From Kineosporia corallincola (lineage in GTDB: Bacteria > Actinomycetota > Actinomycetes > Actinomycetales > Kineosporiaceae): DNA of 64,000 bases. Positions 25,078 to 34,469 of this stretch are shown here, piece by piece. The stretch lies in NCBI RefSeq assembly GCF_018499875.1, contig NZ_JAHBAY010000001.1, positions 124,001-188,000 on the forward strand. Reading direction: 5' to 3'. Position 1 is the stretch's first letter; every line of letters starts with the position of its first letter. The notes under the pieces were generated by a model. It had not been told where the DNA came from. It was given only the letters and a program-made list of their open reading frames with translations, and did no database searches. The translations under genes were made by a program, and so were the position numbers.

Positions 25078-27567
25078 CTACTCGCGCTGCGCCAGGGCCT
25101 CCGCCGGGGGCAGGCGCAGCGCCTGCCGGGTGGCCAGCTCGATCGAGGTGAACCCGATCAGTACCACCACGCCGATCGTCGCGGGCACCAGCCACACCGG
25201 GCCGGCGGGCCACGGCCGGCCGAGCAGCCCCAGCCCGAGCAACACCATCGGGGTCGCGGCCAGCAGCAGCCCGGTCACCGTGGCCGCCAGCGTGATCAGC
25301 CCGGCCTCACGGCGTGTCATCGAGCGGATCTGCCGCACCGTGCTGCCGTTCAGCCGCAACGTGGCGAACTCGGCCCGGCGCGCGGCGGTCGCGGCCACCA
25401 GCTTGTTGGTGATGCCCAGCAGCAGGTAGCCGAGCAGCACCCCGATCGCCGCCAGGTTGATCCAGACGTCGGCCGGCACGCCCTTCGGCCCGCTCGCCGT
25501 GGTGGCCGTTCCGCCGAGCACCAGGCCCGGCCGGTCCTGAACGAAACCGTAGAGTGCATCGGCGTTCTCGGTCCGGACCAGAACGGTGGACGCCAGTGCG
25601 TTCGTCAGGTGCCCGGCCACCAGGTCGGGTGAGGCGACGAAGGTGCCGAAGCCGAGGTCGCGGTCGTACACGGCGACCACCTCGGCGGTGGCCGGGGTGC
25701 CGTCACCGAGATAGAGGGTGGCCTCGTCGCCGACCTCCAGGCCGGTCGAGGCGCCGACGGCCACGGTGGAGCCGTGCAGGGCCGCCAGTGAGCCGTCGGT
25801 GATGCCGAGGTCGAGCACCCCCGCGGCGTCCGGCCCGGCCACCGTCGCGGCCTGGGGTTCCACCTCGACGTCGCCCAGCATCAGGTGTTTCCACAGTACG
25901 GTGGTGTTCCGGATCTCCGCGGCCCCGCGCACGCCGTCCACGGCCTTCACCCCGCTCAGCGTCCCGGCCGGCACCCCGCCCAGGCCTGGCGCCGAGATGC
26001 CGTACTGCGCGGTGGTTCCGGTGGTCGTGTCGTCCCGCTGGGCCTGCATCAGCGAGGTCTGGGTGAAGGCGTAGGTGAGCACGAACACCACGGCCATCGC
26101 CAGGGTGGTCACGGCCCCGGCGAAACGCCGCGCGTAGCCGTGCACGTTCGACACCGCGAGCCAGCCGGTGGGTGAAACACGGCTCGGCAGGGTTCGGCTC
26201 AGCCGGCCGCTCAGCAGGCCCAGTTGGGTGGGGCCGGCCAGGGCCAGGCCGACGGCGGCGATGATGCCGGCCAGGGCGGAGCTGGAGATCGCCAGCACCG
26301 AGCGGGAGACCAGCGGTGTCACCGACATCAGGGTGCCGGCGAAGATCAGCAGCAGCCCGGCGCCGTTGCGGATGCGTGCGCCGCGTCCGGTGGCGGGAGC
26401 CTCGGTGCGCGACTCGGCGACCGCCTCGGTGGCCGGCCGCCGCGACACCCGCCAGGCCGCGCAGCGCGCCGCGATCTGCACGGTGACCAGCAGCAGCAAC
26501 GCGGTGCCGACGGCCGGCAGCGGGCTGATCGCCAGTGGCAGGCCGGCCGGCAGCAGGTCCAGGTGCACCAGCAGCCGCCGGGCCTGGCCGGCCAGCAGGT
26601 AGCCGAGCGCGATGCCCGGCACCAGCGCGACGACGACCGCGACCGTGGCCTGACCGGCCGCCAGCCGCCGGATCTGGAGCGGGGTGGCGCCGACCGCCCG
26701 CAGCAGCGCGAGCTCCCGGCGCTGCCCCTCGATCGACACCCCGAGTGCCCCGGCCACGATGAAACCGACCAACAGCAGCGTGATGCCGGCCATCGAGCCG
26801 GAGAGCGCGGAGAGCAGGGAACGGGCCGCCCCGATCGGCGGGTCGAGCACGTCACCCCGGGCGTCCCCGGTGGCCACCTCCAGGTCGGGGTGGCTGCTCC
26901 GGATCCGGTCGGCAACCGAAGCTGCATGGCCGTCAGCAACTTTGACGGCAATCAGGTCGACTTTCGCCGCATCGCCGGACAGTTCGGCCGCGCGTGCGTC
27001 GGCGAAGTAGATGCCCGCGTCGTCCGTCCCGACCAGTGCGGTGACGGTGACCCGGTGCGGCACGCCGTCGGCCACTACCTGGACCGTGTCGCCGATCCTC
27101 AGGCCGAACGCGCGGCCCAGGGCCACCTGCGCGTCGCCCGTGGGGGCCTGCCCCTGGGCCGTCCCCTCCGTCATGGACGACGAGGACCAGCCGTGTCCGG
27201 CCCCGGCCGGGTCCGTGGCGGTGGCCACCGGCTGCCCGTCGGCCGTCAGAACCGCCGCCGGGAAACTGATGTCACCCACCACCGTCTCCACCCCGGGCAG
27301 TTCCGTCAGCCCGGCCACCGAATCAGCCGGCAGAACGGCACGTTCCGGCAGGGCGACCGGCAGATCGCCGGTGCCGGTGAAGGTCTGGGAAGCGCCGACC
27401 AGCACGTCCGCACCGGTCAGCCGGGTCACCGGCGGATGTGAACGCAGGCCGGACTCGGCCAGCACACCGGTGGTGGTGATCAGCACGGCCCCACCGATCA
27501 CGGCGCTGAGCACGGCGATCAGCGCCGCGATCCGCCGTCGCGCCATTTGGCCCGCCAGGTAGAGCAT
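25078..27567 (-). CDS. MacB/FtsX-type ABC permease
   Basis: 829 residues. One N-terminal helix ([19 protein letters not shown]) is followed by a large extracytoplasmic domain, a first FtsX block of three to four helices (about residues 260-380), a second extracytoplasmic domain, and a terminal FtsX block with a three-helix bundle. This two-FtsX-domain layout is typical of Gram-positive lipoprotein- or peptide-handling exporters of the BceB/MacB type. It starts 1 bp after the ATPase gene ends, so the two are coupled. Substrate unknown. Confidence 0.88.
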   Translation of the reverse strand: MLYLAGQMARRRIAALIAVLSAVIGGAVLITTTGVLAESGLRSHPPVTRLTGADVLVGASQTFTGTGDLPVALPERAVLPADSVAGLTELPGVETVVGDISFPAAVLTADGQPVATATDPAGAGHGWSSSSMTEGTAQGQAPTGDAQVALGRAFGLRIGDTVQVVADGVPHRVTVTALVGTDDAGIYFADARAAELSGDAAKVDLIAVKVADGHAASVADRIRSSHPDLEVATGDARGDVLDPPIGAARSLLSALSGSMAGITLLLVGFIVAGALGVSIEGQRRELALLRAVGATPLQIRRLAAGQATVAVVVALVPGIALGYLLAGQARRLLVHLDLLPAGLPLAISPLPAVGTALLLLVTVQIAARCAAWRVSRRPATEAVAESRTEAPATGRGARIRNGAGLLLIFAGTLMSVTPLVSRSVLAISSSALAGIIAAVGLALAGPTQLGLLSGRLSRTLPSRVSPTGWLAVSNVHGYARRFAGAVTTLAMAVVFVLTYAFTQTSLMQAQRDDTTTGTTAQYGISAPGLGGVPAGTLSGVKAVDGVRGAAEIRNTTVLWKHLMLGDVEVEPQAATVAGPDAAGVLDLGITDGSLAALHGSTVAVGASTGLEVGDEATLYLGDGTPATAEVVAVYDRDLGFGTFVASPDLVAGHLTNALASTVLVRTENADALYGFVQDRPGLVLGGTATTASGPKGVPADVWINLAAIGVLLGYLLLGITNKLVAATAARRAEFATLRLNGSTVRQIRSMTRREAGLITLAATVTGLLLAATPMVLLGLGLLGRPWPAGPVWLVPATIGVVVLIGFTSIELATRQALRLPPAEALAQRE

Positions 27568-27568
27568 C

Positions 27569-28336
27569 TCAGACCTCCCCGACCCGGATCAGGCTGCCGG
27601 CCAGGTCGGCCGCGGTCGGCGCGTGCAGCGTCTCCACGATCCGGCCGTCCGCCATCACCAGAGCCCGGTCGGCGTGCGCGGCGGCCGCCGGGTCGTGGCT
27701 CACCATCACCACGGTCTGCCCCAGCTCGTCCACCATGCCGCGCAGCAACGCCAGCACCTCGCGGGCGGCGCGCAGGTCGAGGGCGCCGGTCGGCTCGTCG
27801 GCGAAGACCACCGCGGGCCGGGCCACCAGCGCCCGGGCGATCGCCGCACGCTGCTGCTGGCCGCCGGACAGCTCGGCCGGGCGGTGATGCAACCGCTCGG
27901 TCAGCCCCACCCGCTCGACCAGCTCGGCCACCCAGGCCGGGTCGGCGGTGCGGCGGGCCATCCGCAGCGGCAGCGTGATGTTGTCAGCCACGGTCAGCGA
28001 CGACACCAGGTTGTACGACTGGAAGACGAAACCGATGCGCTCGCGGCGCAGTTCGGTGCGCCGGGTCTCGCTCAGCCCGCCGATCGCGATGCCGTCGACC
28101 GTGACCTCGCCGCTGCTGGGCGTGTCCAGCCCGGCGGCGCAGTGCATGAGCGTGCTCTTGCCGGAACCGGAAGGCCCCATCACGGCGACGAACTCGCCGC
28201 GGCCGACGTCCACCGAGACCCGGTGCAGCGCGGTGACGGTGGCCTGCCCGTTGCGGTAGACCTTCTCGACGTCGGTGAGCCGGATCGCCGGGGCCCGGGT
28301 GTGGGCCGGGGACCGGTCGGTGACGGCGGCGCTCAT
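27569..28336 (-). CDS. ABC ATPase partner of the FtsX permease (LolD/MacB type)
   Basis: 255 residues. Walker [10 protein letters not shown], signature LSGGQQQR, Walker [13 protein letters not shown] and H-loop MVSHD are intact. The [21 protein letters not shown] stretch around the Q-loop is typical of the MacB/LolD class that drives FtsX permeases by mechanotransmission. ATG 28336 overlaps the stop of the small membrane gene upstream (ATGA). Three-gene operon: small membrane protein, ATPase, permease. Confidence 0.92.
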   Translation of the reverse strand: MSAAVTDRSPAHTRAPAIRLTDVEKVYRNGQATVTALHRVSVDVGRGEFVAVMGPSGSGKSTLMHCAAGLDTPSSGEVTVDGIAIGGLSETRRTELRRERIGFVFQSYNLVSSLTVADNITLPLRMARRTADPAWVAELVERVGLTERLHHRPAELSGGQQQRAAIARALVARPAVVFADEPTGALDLRAAREVLALLRGMVDELGQTVVMVSHDPAAAAHADRALVMADGRIVETLHAPTAADLAGSLIRVGEV

Positions 28337-28518
28337 CGCCGGTGCAGCCAGTTCAGCACGAGCGCGACGACGCCCGCGGTGGTGAGCAGGCCGAGAGCGA
28401 GGTGCACGACCAGGACGTCGCCGGCGAACGAGGCCACGGTGTTGCCCACCAGCCCGCCGACCACCGCCAGCCAGGCCGGCATCACGATCGCGGAACTCGG
28501 TCCGGTGTTCTCCGGCAT
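28333..28518 (-). CDS. Small two-helix membrane protein of the ABC operon
   Basis: 61 residues, almost all hydrophobic: helix 1 about residues 11-32 (IVMPAWLAVVGGLVGNTVAS) and helix 2 about 36-57. There is a clear AAGGAG ribosome site 7 bases before ATG 28518. No recognised domain. Its position as first gene, overlapping the ATPase start, suggests an accessory or regulatory subunit of the exporter. Confidence 0.65.
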   Translation of the reverse strand: MPENTGPSSAIVMPAWLAVVGGLVGNTVASFAGDVLVVHLALGLLTTAGVVALVLNWLHRR

Positions 28519-28616
28519 CGCTGTTCTCCTTGTCCGGCAGGGGTTTCGGACGCCCTTGCGTTACCTGAACGCTAGGGACGCCGACCCCTGCCGGCCGATC
28601 CCGGCAGCTGCCGGAA

Positions 28617-28642
28617 CCCGGGTACAGCAGGCTGTACCCGGG
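28617..28642 (-). terminator. Hairpin after the 58-residue gene
   Basis: CCCGGGTACAG and CTGTACCCGGG pair perfectly (11 bp, 4-nt loop) 7 bp downstream of the minus-strand stop at 28649. No U-tract, so strength as a terminator is uncertain. Confidence 0.55.
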
Positions 28643-28648
28643 GGAGAA

Positions 28649-28825
28649 CTAGTCCTCGTGCCCCTCGAGCTCGTCGAGGCGCCGGTGCAGCCGGTCGCGG
28701 ATCTGGTCGGGGGTGTAAGCCCGGCGCTGCCGCTCGTTACGGGCCACCAGCACGCCACCCGCCGCCACCCCGGCGGCACCGGCCAGCCCGAGGAGCTTCC
28801 ACCATGCGATGCGTCGCTTCGCCAT
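28649..28825 (-). CDS. Small single-helix membrane protein
   Basis: 58 residues: a basic N-terminus (MAKRRIAWWK), one membrane helix (LLGLAGAAGVAAGGVLVA, about 11-28), then a charged cytoplasmic segment (DQIRDRLHRRLDELEGHED) predicted to be helical. Tiny proteins of this layout recur in actinobacteria without known function. Only 18 bp separate its start from the divergent YiiX-like gene, so their promoters must overlap. Monocistronic, ended by the hairpin at 28617. Confidence 0.65.
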   Translation of the reverse strand: MAKRRIAWWKLLGLAGAAGVAAGGVLVARNERQRRAYTPDQIRDRLHRRLDELEGHED

Positions 28826-28843
28826 CGGCCTAGGGTAGGGCCT

Positions 28844-29506
28844 GTGCCCGCGCCACAGCCGCTTCGCCTGTCCGAGGCCACCGAACTCACCCGCACCGGC
28901 GACCTGTGGCTGTTCCGCGGCCGCAGCACCGCCGACCGTGCCATCCAGACCGTCACCAACTCTCCGGTCAACCACGTCGGTATGGCCGTCGTGCTCGAAG
29001 ACATGCCGCCCCTGATGTGGCACGCCGAGCTCGGCCGGTCGCTGCCCGACGTCTGGACCGGCGAGCACCGGCGTGGCGCCCAGCTGCACGACCTGTCGGC
29101 CGCCGTCTCCACCTGGGTCACCAGATACCACCAGCGGGCCTGGTTCCGGCAGCTCGACCCCGAGGTGGGCGGCGCCGCCGAGGACGCCGTGCTGCGGGTC
29201 GTCGCCCGGATGTCCGGCACCCCGTTCCCCACCACCGTCGGCCTGATGTCGCGCTGGGTCGGGAGCAAGAAGCTGGTCCGCATCCTGCGCCGGGCCGGCC
29301 GGGAGCCGGAGGCCGTGGCCCTGGAGACCGCCTACTGCGCCGAGGTCGTCGCCGCCACCTACCAGGCGATGGGGCTGCTGCCCGACGACCGCCCGCCCGG
29401 CTGGTACGACCCGGGTCGTTTCTGGAGCGGCGACACGCTCGACCTGCTCGACGGCAGCCAACTCGGCGATGAGATCCGGGTCACACTCGACATCCCGGAA
29501 CCCTGA
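28844..29506 (+). CDS. YiiX-like permuted papain-fold (NlpC/P60-type) protein
   Basis: About 220 residues. N-terminal GDLWLFRGRSTADRAIQTVT leads to the His of SPVNHVGMAV. The presumed nucleophile Cys follows late in the chain, in TAYCAEVVAATYQ. His before Cys is the circularly permuted NlpC/P60 order of the YiiX/YebB family, which acts on amide or thioester bonds of lipids or peptides. There is no signal peptide, so it acts in the cytoplasm. GTG 28844 lies 7 nt after TAGGGT, a leaderless arrangement, and the longer frame upstream is antisense to real genes. Confidence 0.8.
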   Translation: MPAPQPLRLSEATELTRTGDLWLFRGRSTADRAIQTVTNSPVNHVGMAVVLEDMPPLMWHAELGRSLPDVWTGEHRRGAQLHDLSAAVSTWVTRYHQRAWFRQLDPEVGGAAEDAVLRVVARMSGTPFPTTVGLMSRWVGSKKLVRILRRAGREPEAVALETAYCAEVVAATYQAMGLLPDDRPPGWYDPGRFWSGDTLDLLDGSQLGDEIRVTLDIPEP

Positions 29507-29740
29507 CGCCGCGTCACCTCTCCGGGGGACGTCGCGCCCCGCACCCGTGCGTGGCCGTCCCGCCCCGTCGTCGTCCCGATCTCTGACGCCGCGGTGGACT
29601 GCCCCGCATCGGTGCAGGTCATGACCGGTCGGTAAGCCGTGCCCGGGTGTGCCCTCCCTGGCTATCCTCGCCCGGGTCGCGGTGGATTGGCCTGGCGTAC
29701 GCCTGCCGTCCACCGGGGGTTCACCTGACAGGGGGAGATC

Positions 29741-30598
29741 GTGACGGCGCAGGGGGAAGTCGACGTCCGGGGCCGGGGGAGCAGTGGCCCGGCCGGGCTG
29801 ATCGAGGACGACGCCGCGGGGGACGGGTTCTCCCGGGCGGTGGTGTGGGGGCTGTTCTGGCTGCCCCTGGTGAGTCTGGCCGCGCTGCTCGCGGCCGCGG
29901 TGATCTTCCGGCCCGCCTACGACAAGATGCTGGAGGAGGACTTCCCGGTCGAGTGGGGCCAGTTCGCCTGCTGCGTGTTCGTGTCGGTGGTCGCCGGGAT
30001 GACCGTGCCGCAGGCCGTGCGCAACCGTCAGTGGGCCCTGGCCGGCCTGCTCCTGACCGCCGTGCTCGGCTGGTTCTTCCTGGCCGGCGAGGAGATCTCC
30101 TGGGGCCAGCGGGTGTTCGGCATCGCCACCCCGGACGGCTTCGAGGGCAACCACCAGGCCGAGACCAACCTGCACAACTTCGACACCGGCTTCGACCCGG
30201 AGCGGCTGTTCGAGAACCTCCAGCTGCTGATCAGCCTGGCCATGCTCGGGCTGGCCCTGTACGGACGGCTCGGCCGGCCGCGGCCGGGCTCGTTCCTGCG
30301 GATCGTCTCGCCGCCGCTGTTCACCGTGCCGCTCTTCCTCTCGCTGCCGGGCTACCGGGTGTTCCGGCTGTTCGTCCCGGGCGAGGTGAACTTCGCCGTC
30401 CGGCTCCAGGAGTGGGCCGAGTTCTGCGAGTACGCCGGCCTGACCGTGGCGGTGGTCTGCGTCTACCTCGCCGTGCGGCCCGCACCGCGCCGGGACTGGC
30501 GGAGGCTGCTGCCGCCCGCCGGGATCATCCTCGCGACGACGCTGGTGTTCGCGGTGCTGTCCAGGTTCAGCGGGATCACCGCCGGAAACGCGCTCTGA
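29741..30598 (+). CDS. Integral membrane protein of unknown function (GEEISWGQR family)
   Basis: 285 residues with about seven hydrophobic helices. A conserved-looking polar block in the middle (FLAGEEISWGQRVFG, then NHQAETNLHNFDTG) is a motif I recognise from uncharacterised bacterial membrane proteins; its acidic, His and Asn residues suggest an enzymatic or binding role at the membrane face. GTG 29741 is preceded by GGGGGAG. The 234-bp gap upstream contains no gene. No function assigned. Confidence 0.75.
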   Translation: MTAQGEVDVRGRGSSGPAGLIEDDAAGDGFSRAVVWGLFWLPLVSLAALLAAAVIFRPAYDKMLEEDFPVEWGQFACCVFVSVVAGMTVPQAVRNRQWALAGLLLTAVLGWFFLAGEEISWGQRVFGIATPDGFEGNHQAETNLHNFDTGFDPERLFENLQLLISLAMLGLALYGRLGRPRPGSFLRIVSPPLFTVPLFLSLPGYRVFRLFVPGEVNFAVRLQEWAEFCEYAGLTVAVVCVYLAVRPAPRRDWRRLLPPAGIILATTLVFAVLSRFSGITAGNAL

Positions 30599-30707
30599 GG
30601 GCCGGTTCAGGGTGTGCCCGGGGTGATTCCCGATGTGCCGATCATCCACACCTGAAGGAGGCTGGACCGGTCAGCACACCAGGACTCAGCGAGGACGTGA
30701 CCACACC

Positions 30708-30956
30708 ATGAACACCGTTCATCAGAACATGTACGAGCAGGGCCTCACCCGTCCGCGGCACGGCGGTCTGCTCGCCGGGGTCTGCGCCGGGATGGCCCGG
30801 CGGTTCGGGATCAGCGCGACCATGATGCGGGTCATCTTCGCCGTCACGCTGATCGTGATCCCGGGCAGCCAGATCCTGGTCTACCCGCTGCTGTGGCTTC
30901 TCATGCCCAAGGAGCAGGCCTACAGCAACTCGTCGTACCAGGCGCCGGTCCGCTAG
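30708..30956 (+). CDS. PspC-domain membrane protein
   Basis: 82 residues. After a short polar start, TRPRHGGLLAGVCAGMARRF leads into the single PspC helix (MMRVIFAVTLIVIPGSQILV) and the typical YPLLWLLMPKE end. PspC domains take part in envelope-stress sensing; here there are no Psp partners nearby. ATG 30708 was chosen; an upstream in-frame start would add non-conserved residues. Its stop overlaps the convergent DUF3037 stop by four bases (30953-30956). Confidence 0.88.
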   Translation: MNTVHQNMYEQGLTRPRHGGLLAGVCAGMARRFGISATMMRVIFAVTLIVIPGSQILVYPLLWLLMPKEQAYSNSSYQAPVR

Positions 30957-31414
30957 AGCGGCTGAAGCACCAGACGCCGGTGCAGGCCTGCCAGCTCGGC
31001 CGCGGGATCGCTGGTCAGGCCGGAGTGCACCGGCCCCGTCTGCACCACCGTGCTGCGCGGGGCGGTGAGCCAGCCGAAGCGGGCGCGCAGCGGCTGCTGC
31101 CGGATCAGTCCGGCGGCGGGGGCACCCTCGCAGACCGAGCAGATGCCCAGCAGCACGGCCTCCACCAGGTCCAGGTCGACCTGCGGGTCCAGCCCGCGCA
31201 GCCGCTCCGGGTCGAGATGCCGTGTGCAGGCCAGGAAGTCGTGGTGCTGCGAGTACAGCACCACTCCCAGGTTCACGAACTCCCCACGCTCCACCCGGGG
31301 CAGGGCGCGCACCATGGCGTAGTAGAACGGCCGGGGCCCGTCCTGCCCGCTCTCCACGTTCGCGACGGCGGGCTCACTGGTCAGCCCGCTGTTCAGGCCG
31401 GAACGGGCACTCAC
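30953..31414 (-). CDS. DUF3037 protein, partner of the HipA-like kinase
   Basis: 153 residues. The DUF3037 core is visible: PFYYAMVRALPRVERGEFVN, VGVVLYSQHHDFLACTRHLD, and LRARFGWLTAPRSTVVQTGP. The GTG start overlaps the kinase stop by four bases, so the two are made together. DUF3037 genes are regularly found next to HipA-like kinases. A role as antitoxin, substrate or modulator of the kinase is plausible but not shown. Confidence 0.85.
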   Translation of the reverse strand: MSARSGLNSGLTSEPAVANVESGQDGPRPFYYAMVRALPRVERGEFVNLGVVLYSQHHDFLACTRHLDPERLRGLDPQVDLDLVEAVLLGICSVCEGAPAAGLIRQQPLRARFGWLTAPRSTVVQTGPVHSGLTSDPAAELAGLHRRLVLQPL

Positions 31415-32205
31415 GAGGCCACCTCGGCCAGCTCGGGACGCCAGCCGGTGCGCTCGCGCAGCCGGGCCAGCAGGTACTCCTGGTAGCGCGCCCGCCAGGC
31501 GTCCGCGTCCCGGTCGTCGCCGATGGCCGCGTTCATCGACAGCAGCCAGTCGTCCGGCACCAGGCCCGTCACCTCGGTCAGCAGGTCCGGGGTGATGCGT
31601 GCCGCCAGTGAGGCGTCCAGGGCGTCCAGCTCGGCCGCCGGGAGGGTGTCGGCCACCGGGGCCAGGATGTGCTCGCTCAGGTCGTAGCGCCGGGTGGCCC
31701 AGCGCTCCACCGGAGGCCAGGCGTGCTGGAACACCAGCGACGCGCCGTGGTCGATCGCCCACAGATCGCGGTGCCAGACCAGCAGGTTCGGATTGCGCCA
31801 GGTGCGGTCGATGTTCGCGGCGAACGCGTCGATCCAGCGGATCGTGGCCGCCTCGGGCGCCGGCGGCTGCCAGTGCATGCCGTCGTAGCCGAACGAGCCC
31901 GGCAGGTAGTCCATGCCGAGGTTCTCACCCGCGCTGTTGGTGAGGAGGTCCTGCACCTCCTCGTCCGGCTCCAGGCGGGCCATCCGGCCGTCCACCGTGA
32001 TCCGGACCAGCTCCGGCACCCGCACGCCGAGCCGGCGCGACAGCTCGCCCACCACGACCTCGGCCACCAGCGATGCGGTGCCCTGCCCGGCGCCGCGGAA
32101 CTTGACCACGTACATCCCGTCGTCGTCCGCCTCGACCAGCCCGGGCAGCGACCCGCCCTCCCGGAACGGGGTGAGGTAGGCGGTCGCGGACACGGTTCGA
32201 AGCAC
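31411..32205 (-). CDS. HipA-family kinase
   Basis: 264 residues, shorter than classical HipA (about 440) because the N-terminal subdomain is missing. Recognisable features: MYVVKFRGAGQGTASLVAEV with the ATP-binding Lys, the catalytic-loop segment NIDRTWRNPNLLVWHRDLWA and the metal motif IDHGASLVF. HipA proteins are Ser/Thr kinases that can act as toxins; this short form paired with DUF3037 is a separate lineage. TACCCT lies 6 nt before GTG 32205, consistent with a leaderless transcript. The true substrate is unknown. Confidence 0.82.
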   Translation of the reverse strand: MLRTVSATAYLTPFREGGSLPGLVEADDDGMYVVKFRGAGQGTASLVAEVVVGELSRRLGVRVPELVRITVDGRMARLEPDEEVQDLLTNSAGENLGMDYLPGSFGYDGMHWQPPAPEAATIRWIDAFAANIDRTWRNPNLLVWHRDLWAIDHGASLVFQHAWPPVERWATRRYDLSEHILAPVADTLPAAELDALDASLAARITPDLLTEVTGLVPDDWLLSMNAAIGDDRDADAWRARYQEYLLARLRERTGWRPELAEVAS

Positions 32206-32244
32206 GTGGTCAGGGTAGGGGGTCGGGGGTGGCGGCCGACAAAC

Positions 32245-32283
32245 AGGGGACGACGCCGGGCCCGCACGGCCCGGCGTCGTCCT
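32245..32283. terminator. Terminator between NDH-2 and the HipA gene
   Basis: 17-nt arms with one mismatch (GGGGACGACGCCGGGCC pairing with GGCCCGGCGTCGTCCTC) and a 5-nt loop, followed on the minus strand by TGTTTGT. It ends the NADH dehydrogenase transcript and shares the GGACGACG core with three other hairpins in the window. Confidence 0.8.
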
Positions 32284-32302
32284 CAATTTCACCGCTGTGT
32301 GG

Positions 32303-33706
32303 TTACGCGGCGCCGTTCTTCGCGGCCCCGGCCTGCTCGGCCTGCTCCGCGAGCTTCTCGCGGTGCAGGGCCATGCGGGCGGTGACCTGCTGCTCGGTGA
32401 CGGTGCGCTCGGAGCGGCCCCGGCCGATGAAGGTGATGGCCCAGTGCATCAGGGTGGTCACCCGGTTCTTGAAGCCGATCAGGTACACCAGGTGAACGGC
32501 CAGCCACATCAGCCAGGCGATGAAGCCGGAGAGCTGGATGCGCTCGTTGATCTTGGCCACCGCGTGGAAGCGCGAGACGGTGGCCATGCTGCCCTTGTCG
32601 AAGTACTCGAACGGCTCGAGCTTGCTGCCGTCCGGGTGCTTGAGCCGGTGCTGGATGGTCTTCGCGGCGTACTTGCCCTGCTGCATCGCCACCTGGGCGA
32701 CACCGGGGTAGCGCTTGAGCGACATCATGTCGCCGATCACGAAGATCTCCGGGTGACCGGGGAGGGTGCAGTCCTCCTCGACCAGCACGCGGCCGGCCCG
32801 GTCGATCTCGGCGCCGGTCTGCTCGGCCAGCTGCTTGCCCAGCGGCGAGGCCTGCACGCCGGCGGCCCACACCTTGGTGCGGGCGTCGATGCGGCGGGGG
32901 CTGCCGTCGGGGTCGATCACGTCGACGCCGTCGTCGTCCACGTTCACGACCTTGACGTCGAGCTGGACCTCGACGCCCATCTTCTCCAGCTGACCCTGCG
33001 CCTTCTTGCCGAGCTTCTCACCGAACGGCGGCAGCACGGCCGGCGCGGCGTCGAGCAGCAGCACGCGGGCCTTGGTCGGGTCGATCTTGCGGAAGTCGCG
33101 CTTGAGAGTGCGGTGCGCCAGCTCGGCGATCTGGCCGGCCATCTCCACACCGGTGGGGCCCGCGCCGACCACCACGAAGGTCAGCCACTGCTGGATCTCC
33201 TCCGGGTCCTCGCTGACCTCGGCCAGCTCGAAGGCGCCGAAGATGCGGCCACGCAGCTCCAGGGCGTCGTCGATGCTCTTCATGCCGGGTGCGAACTCGG
33301 AGAAGTGATCGTTACCGAAGTAGGACTGGCCGGCGCCGGCCGCGACGATGAGGGTGTCGTACGGGGTCACCGTCTCGAACCCGACGGACGTCACCGAGGT
33401 GACGGTCTTGGCGTCGACGTCGATCGTCGTGACCTCACCGAGCAGCACCCGGGCGTTCTTCTGGCCCTGGAGCACCTCGCGCGTCGCCGGGGCGATCTCG
33501 CCCTGGGACAGCACGCCGGTGGCCACCTGGTACAGCAGAGGCTGGAAGAGGTGGTGCGAGGTCTTGGCGATGACGGTGACGTCGACGTCGGTCCTGGCCA
33601 GCTTGCGGGTGGCGAAGAGGCCACCGAAACCGGACCCGATAACGACAACCCGCTCGCGTGCCGGCTTGGCGGCAGTGTCGCGGGGCTGTGCAGGTTGATT
33701 CGACAT
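32303..33706 (-). CDS. ndh: Type II NADH dehydrogenase
   Basis: 467 residues. Non-proton-pumping NADH:quinone oxidoreductase. FAD motif VVVIGSGFGGLFATRKL, second dinucleotide fold TFVVVGAGPTGVEMAGQIAE for NADH, and EIFVIGDMMSL near the quinone site. The C-terminal amphipathic helices (GFIAWLMWLAVHLVYLIGF) attach it to the membrane. ATG 33706 matches the usual length; an ATG at 33739 in frame would add 11 residues. Single-gene transcript ended by the hairpin at 32245. Confidence 0.93.
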   Translation of the reverse strand: MSNQPAQPRDTAAKPARERVVVIGSGFGGLFATRKLARTDVDVTVIAKTSHHLFQPLLYQVATGVLSQGEIAPATREVLQGQKNARVLLGEVTTIDVDAKTVTSVTSVGFETVTPYDTLIVAAGAGQSYFGNDHFSEFAPGMKSIDDALELRGRIFGAFELAEVSEDPEEIQQWLTFVVVGAGPTGVEMAGQIAELAHRTLKRDFRKIDPTKARVLLLDAAPAVLPPFGEKLGKKAQGQLEKMGVEVQLDVKVVNVDDDGVDVIDPDGSPRRIDARTKVWAAGVQASPLGKQLAEQTGAEIDRAGRVLVEEDCTLPGHPEIFVIGDMMSLKRYPGVAQVAMQQGKYAAKTIQHRLKHPDGSKLEPFEYFDKGSMATVSRFHAVAKINERIQLSGFIAWLMWLAVHLVYLIGFKNRVTTLMHWAITFIGRGRSERTVTEQQVTARMALHREKLAEQAEQAGAAKNGAA

Positions 33707-34469
33707 CGTGTCTTTTTCCACTCCCGAAGGTCTTGCCACGAGCGCTCAGTGTTGCATTCGCACCATCTGAAACAGACGGCGGCAAGGGTTTGTGCCCAGC
33801 TGTCCGATTCGCCCGGCAGATTGGCGCACATGCACGTCAGTGCTGCTCAGGCGTGGTTTGGCGACATCTTCGGCGCCGGGTTCGCCTCGCCCGTCGGTGT
33901 TGGGTCGGCGGGTGTCGGCATCGGGTTGAGCCGTCCTGGCGGACCACTGTGTCCGGCGCCACTCACGTCCGACCGTTCGTCGCACGGATCTACCGTGCAT
34001 CTTGCGATCAGGTCGTGCGCGTCGCTGCGTTCAGGTGGTGCCGCCGGCTGCGGACGGCGAGGTTGGCGTCGTCCGGGCTGGCTCTACTCGGATGCGGCGC
34101 GACCGGCGTGGTTGTCACCGGCCGGGCGGTTCGCGTGCGACGCGGCCTGTCAGCTTCGCCAGCGCGTCGAGACTGAAAGGTTATCCAAGGTGATCCGGGC
34201 ACTCGCCGGGGGGTGGGCCGTCGTGGCCAGTGTCGCAGGGCCCGGCACCGGTGGTGCTTGTGGCCCGGCGGGGGCGGGACGCCGGTGGGCCGGTCGGACT
34301 TCCCGGAATGTTCACGGGGAGAGAAGTTGGTGGGCGCGGGGTGAACGGGAGGGACTCGTTCATCCCCGCGCCATGCCGTAACAATACGAGTGACCAACGA
34401 GTAAATGCAAGGATTGCAAACTCATTTTGTGCTTGTCCGCGGAAACGTCTGACCGAAAGGATGAGGGCC
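33707..34469. other. 763-bp intergenic region without a convincing gene
   Basis: Open frames on both strands here encode Arg/Cys/Trp-rich, non-natural-looking peptides, and codon bias does not settle on any frame. Near its right end are two copies of ACGAGT and two of TGCAA (34387-34420), possible sites for the downstream XRE regulator. It presumably carries the promoters of ndh and the XRE gene. Nothing else recognised. Confidence 0.5.

Noticed and set aside
28649-30649. 666-codon minus-strand frame over the YiiX-like and membrane protein genes
   Set aside because: Only the last 58 codons look like a protein; the rest is antisense His/Gly/Arg-rich noise.
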